64,000 bases of DNA from contig NZ_LAQO01000002.1 in assembly GCF_000971975.1 (NCBI RefSeq), positions 310,001 through 374,000 of the forward strand, written 5' to 3'. A program made the translations under genes and the position numbers. Position 1 is the first letter of the stretch. Each line of letters begins with the position of its first letter. The DNA is from Paenibacillus algorifonticola (lineage in GTDB: Bacteria > Bacillota > Bacilli > Paenibacillales > Paenibacillaceae). Below are positions 60,909 through 64,000 of the stretch, piece after piece. The notes beneath the pieces were generated by a model. The model was not told where the DNA came from and ran no database searches. It saw nothing but the letters and a program-made list of their open reading frames with translations.

Positions 60909-61238
60909 TGTGTAAACCTTTATGTTTCAAGGGGTTTGGGGCTTCCTCGTTTTTGTAAAACTGTGCATGGACTACCGATTGTCCACCAAATCATATTTCT
61001 GTACCACAAACCACAACAAAACGTAGCTCTTAATGTCGTCGAAAACAGCGGCGGCGCTTAAGTATGTTTTAGAAGCTCGATAATAGGAATGTTGTACAAC
61101 GAACGGGATTCAACGCTGTGCAGCATTCTTTTTTGTTAAGTAATGGTCAGGGATTGCCCATGTGATTTGAGGCTGAATTCAGCTTGCCCACAAGGCGATT
61201 TTGGAGACTGTGTTCATTAGGAGGGGGAGAAATAAGAA

Positions 61239-61447
61239 TTGTCGAAAGAACGCTTGGCCGAGGTGTTGTTGATGGTCGTTCCAACATGGGCCAAACTCAA
61301 TCACAAATGGCCAAAAAATTCCTTGCGAAACAATGTTGACCCTATCTCAAATCAACTTAACTTGATCAATATACCAAAGAAGTTAAGGATGCAGGTTTGA
61401 GGGAGTCTGCTGAAATTAATTATTTGCGCCATGCAAATAAAACTTAA
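61239..61447 (+). pseudogene. Probable frameshifted gene remnant
   Basis: A TTG at 61239 follows AGGAGGGGGAG by about ten bases and opens 53 codons (MSKERLAEVLLMVVPTWAKL...). The reading then stops, while frame +2 goes on from 61364 with DQYTKEVKDAGLRESAEINY and a stop at 61447. Both halves have a protein-like composition, which suggests a single gene interrupted by a frameshift. The family was not recognised. Confidence 0.4.
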
Positions 61448-61848
61448 AGACTACAACTTATATTCATAGCCGAAAAGGACAAGAACATGTATCCTTAGCC
61501 GAAGTGAACAGCTTTCTGGACCACCGCTTTGGGCTTCAACAGAAGAAGGTCTGGATGGTTGCTCGCATACGTCCGCAAGTCTTCCAACTTTTATAGTATG
61601 TAGCTATAGATGACATGTAATTAGATACTTTTAGACAGACCAATTATCGCTGGCGATACAAGTCAGATACTTTTTAAAGCCTCTAAGTTAGCGTTTCAAG
61701 CCATTTTGACTATCTAGGTTGAAAATATATAGTTGGAAATAGGTGTTGTTTAAGAACGTGTCTGAGCGATTCTGTGAGGAGTTTTAACGACGAATGGGTT
61801 TGAGGAACTTCTCTGAACGACATAATTTTTATTTTAGGAGGGAACAAC

Positions 61849-62220
61849 ATGGAAGTTTTTGCAGAATATTTAGCGCATATTGATAACCCGCAACATCGGG
61901 CCCGAACGGAAGAAGTTTTGGCTTGGGTAACTACCAAATTTCCAAATTTAATGCCAAAAATGGCGTGGAATCAGCCTATGTTTACCGATCACGACACATT
62001 TATTATTGGCTTTAGCGTAGCCAAACATCATTTGGCTGTTGCCCCCGAAAAGGCAGGAATTAATCATTTTTCTGATGAAATTGTGCAGGCTGGCTATGAT
62101 CACACCAAACAGTTGGTACGTATCCAGTGGGATAGTCCGGTTGATTTCTCATTACTTGAGAAATTGATCGAGTTTAATATTTTGGAAAAGGCAGACTGTT
62201 CCACTTTTTGGCGGCAATAA
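61849..62220 (+). CDS. DUF1801 / YdhG-type iron chaperone
   Basis: A 123-residue soluble protein of the YdhG/Fra family (frataxin-like iron delivery in B. subtilis, DUF1801). Diagnostic blocks are AEYLAHIDNPQHRARTEEVLAWV, MAWNQPMFTDHDTFIIGFSV and KHHLAVAPEKAGINHF. TTAGGAGGG precedes the ATG. Its 3' end overlaps a convergent short gene by 47 bases, which points to a recombination joint there. Confidence 0.88.
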   Translation: MEVFAEYLAHIDNPQHRARTEEVLAWVTTKFPNLMPKMAWNQPMFTDHDTFIIGFSVAKHHLAVAPEKAGINHFSDEIVQAGYDHTKQLVRIQWDSPVDFSLLEKLIEFNILEKADCSTFWRQ

Positions 62221-62347
62221 AAATAGGATAGCCCTTGGCGTCGCCTACGGCATCCTCATCGCGCAGCTGGCCATTTACAAGACCAGCAATCAGGATGACG
62301 GCGATTACCCAAAACAACCATTTTTTATAAAACGGCTGGCTCTTCAT
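62174..62347 (-). pseudogene. Truncated membrane-anchored protein overlapping the iron chaperone
   Basis: A 57-codon reading frame with a good AGGAG site. It starts MKSQPFYKKWLFWVIAVILI, a basic N-terminus with one membrane helix as in many Firmicute exported proteins (KKPFYKKWWFW-type). From about codon 42 the reading runs into the antisense of the chaperone gene and stops. The 5' part looks real and the 3' part appears to be lost, so this is probably a truncated gene. It is followed upstream by two other minus-strand exported proteins. Confidence 0.55.
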
Positions 62348-62383
62348 TGTTCATGCTCCTATCGCGTATGCAAACGAATATAT

Positions 62384-62863
62384 TTAACTGTTTAACTGAA
62401 AGGTTACTTCCAGCTTTTTCGATCCGGTTTGGGCTTCGCCGATACTTGTTAATGCCATTTTACCAGTAGCGATTTTTGAAGAAGGTTTATCGTTCTGGAC
62501 GACATTTACAAACACAGAATTGACGATCTGTGATTTGGCGAGTGCGAGCGAGCAGGCATGCTGAACAAGCTTTTTAAGCTCTTGTTCATTCACAGTTAGC
62601 GTGCTGAGCGTGACACGCCAAATACCAGAGTCATCTAAACGTTCTTCTGTTATTTCGTATTCAGGCAGCTGCACTTCTGGTGAAGGGGAAAAGGATGTCA
62701 GCTGCTCCGCACTCGTTGTTATTGAAAGGGAAGCTGGCACTTCATCAGCTATTTGCTGAGCTGTGTTCCCCTCATAAATGATCCCAATCATGCTGCCCGC
62801 CAAGGCAACGACGATGATAAATCGGGTCTGATTGAACAATAGCTTTCTTCGTTTCACCTGCAC
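62384..62863 (-). CDS. Hypothetical single-pass membrane protein
   Basis: A 159-residue protein with a basic N-terminus (MQVKRRKLLF) and one hydrophobic segment (about residues 12-28), so it is anchored with the body outside. The remaining part is a Ser/Thr-rich linker and a beta-rich region without recognised motifs. It lies 36 bases upstream of the truncated gene and 18 bases downstream of a lipoprotein gene on the same strand, so the three may form an operon. Confidence 0.7.
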   Translation of the reverse strand: MQVKRRKLLFNQTRFIIVVALAGSMIGIIYEGNTAQQIADEVPASLSITTSAEQLTSFSPSPEVQLPEYEITEERLDDSGIWRVTLSTLTVNEQELKKLVQHACSLALAKSQIVNSVFVNVVQNDKPSSKIATGKMALTSIGEAQTGSKKLEVTFQLNS

Positions 62864-62881
62864 CGACTCCTATACTAAAAT

Positions 62882-63439
62882 TTACTTAAATTGCGCGCGA
62901 ACCCCTTCAAAAGCGGCTTTCATGTCATCGCTAGTAGCGGTTGAAATGAATCCAAAGCTGAATTTATCTTCTATAATAAGGCCGATAAACTCCTTATCCC
63001 CGTCTCCTTTGACCAAGGTCAAGGAACCTTTCGCTCCATCTTTTTCATAGTCGACGGTTTCCACAACTTTCGGATTTAAAAAATGATCCTTCTCATCAAT
63101 GACCGCAGAAGCGGCAAATATAAATACGCTTTGAACATCAGGATGCATATGCTCCTGGGCAAATTTCTTTCTGGCTTCTACATCGGCTTCGTTGTAGTAG
63201 GAGTTAATATAGCCAAGCGTAAGCTGCTCGCTGGCGTTCAAGTCTTTTTCAGGCTCGGCGGTTGGGGAAGCAGTTGCGGTATCGCTAGGTGAGGCTGCTG
63301 CTGAAGCTTCAATCGTTGCTGATGGGCTTGGAGCAGCTGTTGTCGCTTCTTTCGAAGAACAGCCGCTCAGAACGCCAATAGCAACCGCTATTAATAGGCC
63401 ATAACTAATCTTCTTGTAAAATGTTTTTCTCTTTTTCAA
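62882..63439 (-). CDS. Hypothetical lipoprotein
   Basis: A 185-residue lipoprotein with lipobox VLSGC (Cys27) and a Thr/Ala/Ser/Pro-rich spacer (about residues 30-62). A compact C-terminal domain of about 120 residues follows, in which LGYINSYYNEADVEARKKFA suggests an NTF2-like fold. The function is unknown. AAAGGGAG precedes its ATG. It is probably cotranscribed with the membrane protein downstream. Confidence 0.78.
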   Translation of the reverse strand: MKKRKTFYKKISYGLLIAVAIGVLSGCSSKEATTAAPSPSATIEASAAASPSDTATASPTAEPEKDLNASEQLTLGYINSYYNEADVEARKKFAQEHMHPDVQSVFIFAASAVIDEKDHFLNPKVVETVDYEKDGAKGSLTLVKGDGDKEFIGLIIEDKFSFGFISTATSDDMKAAFEGVRAQFK

Positions 63440-63641
63440 TGTGTCCGCTCCCTTTATCGTTGTTTCGACACCAATATACTACAAAAGTGATGTTTTGGCG
63501 ATATGTGGAAGGGGGATAAATGGAATAGCGGAAAATACCATATAACCCCTCAGTCTAATATGAAATTTTTTATTTAAACAGTCTGTTTTTTTATGGAATT
63601 AAGCAATAAAATGACCTTATAAAACAGCGGGAGATGGTCAT

Positions 63642-64000
63642 GTGAAGGGTTTATTCATTAATTTTACAAAAAGTTTGCTTGTATTAAGCTTTGTGGTATC
63701 GTTTTTTGTTTTCGAAAAGAGTGCATTTGCGGCGGTGCCAACGGATAATGGCCTGCTCAACTGTGGGATTTTAAACCGGGGCGCCAATAATACTGACAAT
63801 AGTGTGCCTATTAGCAAGCTGGATATGAATGATAATGTCGAAACGGGCAGCTCTTATAATGAAATTGGTCATGATGATAAAAATAGAGATTTCGATACGG
63901 TCTGGTATCAATTCACGGAGCCGAAGCAAATTGATTCCTATTATTTGAAAACTCAAAATACGCTCGGTACTTTGGTCATGAAATTAACCGATGTTAACGG
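63642..64000 (+). CDS. Secreted protein, 5' part only (cut by window end)
   Basis: An open reading frame from GTG 63642, with GGGAG eight bases upstream, runs to the end of the window without a stop. The N-terminus has a typical signal peptide (basic MKGLFINFTK, hydrophobic LLVLSFVVSFFVF, cleavage after SAFA). The mature part is Asn/Asp-rich (NNTDNSVPISKLDMNDNVE, then TVWYQFTEPKQIDSYYL), reminiscent of a discoidin-like carbohydrate-binding region. The family remains open until the rest is seen. Confidence 0.75.
   Translation, partial: MKGLFINFTKSLLVLSFVVSFFVFEKSAFAAVPTDNGLLNCGILNRGANNTDNSVPISKLDMNDNVETGSSYNEIGHDDKNRDFDTVWYQFTEPKQIDSYYLKTQNTLGTLVMKLTDVN

Larger units (their letters stand above)
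60652..61848. other. Gene-poor region with a terminator and decayed coding fragments
   Basis: About 1.2 kb without an intact gene. It holds a strong hairpin terminator and a 53-codon reading frame behind AGGAGGGGG (61239-61400). In a shifted frame 61364-61447 reads DQYTKEVKDAGLRESAEINY..., and a further open stretch at about 61470-61594 contains SLAEVNSFLDHRFGLQQKK. The pieces look like remains of coding sequence broken by frameshifts. I could not assign them to a family. Confidence 0.5.

Noticed and set aside
60700..60930. Minus-strand 76-codon frame with a CPFC motif
   Set aside because: It spans a perfect terminator hairpin and lacks a ribosome binding site; one Cys pair is not enough to support a zinc-ribbon protein.

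Overview
The window looks like a chromosomal segment of a spore-forming, moderately GC-rich Firmicute of the Paenibacillaceae type. The pointers are a spoVIF gene, a collagen-like (Gly-X-Thr) spore-surface protein, YesM/YesN-type two-component pairs and membrane-anchored AraC regulators beside sugar ABC operons, CcpA (cre) sites, and strong AGGAGG ribosome binding sites. No rRNA, tRNA, CRISPR array or recognisable insertion sequence was seen. The genus is an inference, not proven.

Layout. 0-2 kb: spoVIF and a DUF2515 gene. 2-8.3 kb: a membrane-bound AraC regulator plus an LplABC-like oligosaccharide ABC system with cre sites. A relic of a second DUF2515 3' end sits just past this operon, so the operon is bracketed by two homologous gene ends. 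8.4-12.7 kb: an AT-richer bacitracin-type resistance operon (response regulator, kinase, BcrA-like ATPase, permease, undecaprenyl-diphosphate phosphatase). 12.8-16.1 kb: alpha/beta hydrolase, methyltransferase (apparently without an ATG/GTG/TTG start) and a phosphodiesterase-type lipoprotein. 16.1-18.1 kb: an SOS operon (unknown gene, UvrX-type Y-family polymerase, YolD) behind two LexA boxes. 18.3-25 kb: NiaP-like transporter, aldo/keto reductase, XRE-cupin regulator with palindromic operators, a cupin/TIM-barrel/oxidoreductase operon, and an AraC regulator. 25-34.8 kb: GH30 glycosidase, YesM/YesN pair, ABC sugar importer and GH42 beta-galactosidase.

35-54.6 kb is the most distinctive part, interpreted here as a spore-surface glycosylation island. 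It encodes synthesis of GDP-sugars (mannose-1-phosphate guanylyltransferase, GDP-mannose 4,6-dehydratase, perosamine synthase-like aminotransferase, NeuD/PerB-like acetyltransferase, GDP-rhamnose-type reductase). It also has seven glycosyltransferase-like proteins (GT4, GT61, GT2, GT-D), one methyltransferase and a collagen-like probable acceptor protein. Four of the glycosyltransferases carry long Lys/Arg-rich N-terminal tails with no membrane segment. These tails may anchor enzymes on the forming spore, as polycationic coat proteins do; that is inference. A HEXXGH protein and a histidine phosphatase sit inside the island.

54.6-64 kb is a mixed region: a 52-residue membrane protein, nitroreductase, PPOX-fold protein, LuxR regulator, methyltransferase plus saccharopine-dehydrogenase-like pair, a DEDDh exonuclease fused to a TerD domain, about 1.2 kb of decayed sequence, a YdhG-type iron chaperone overlapping a truncated gene, two exported or lipoprotein genes, and a secreted protein cut by the window edge.
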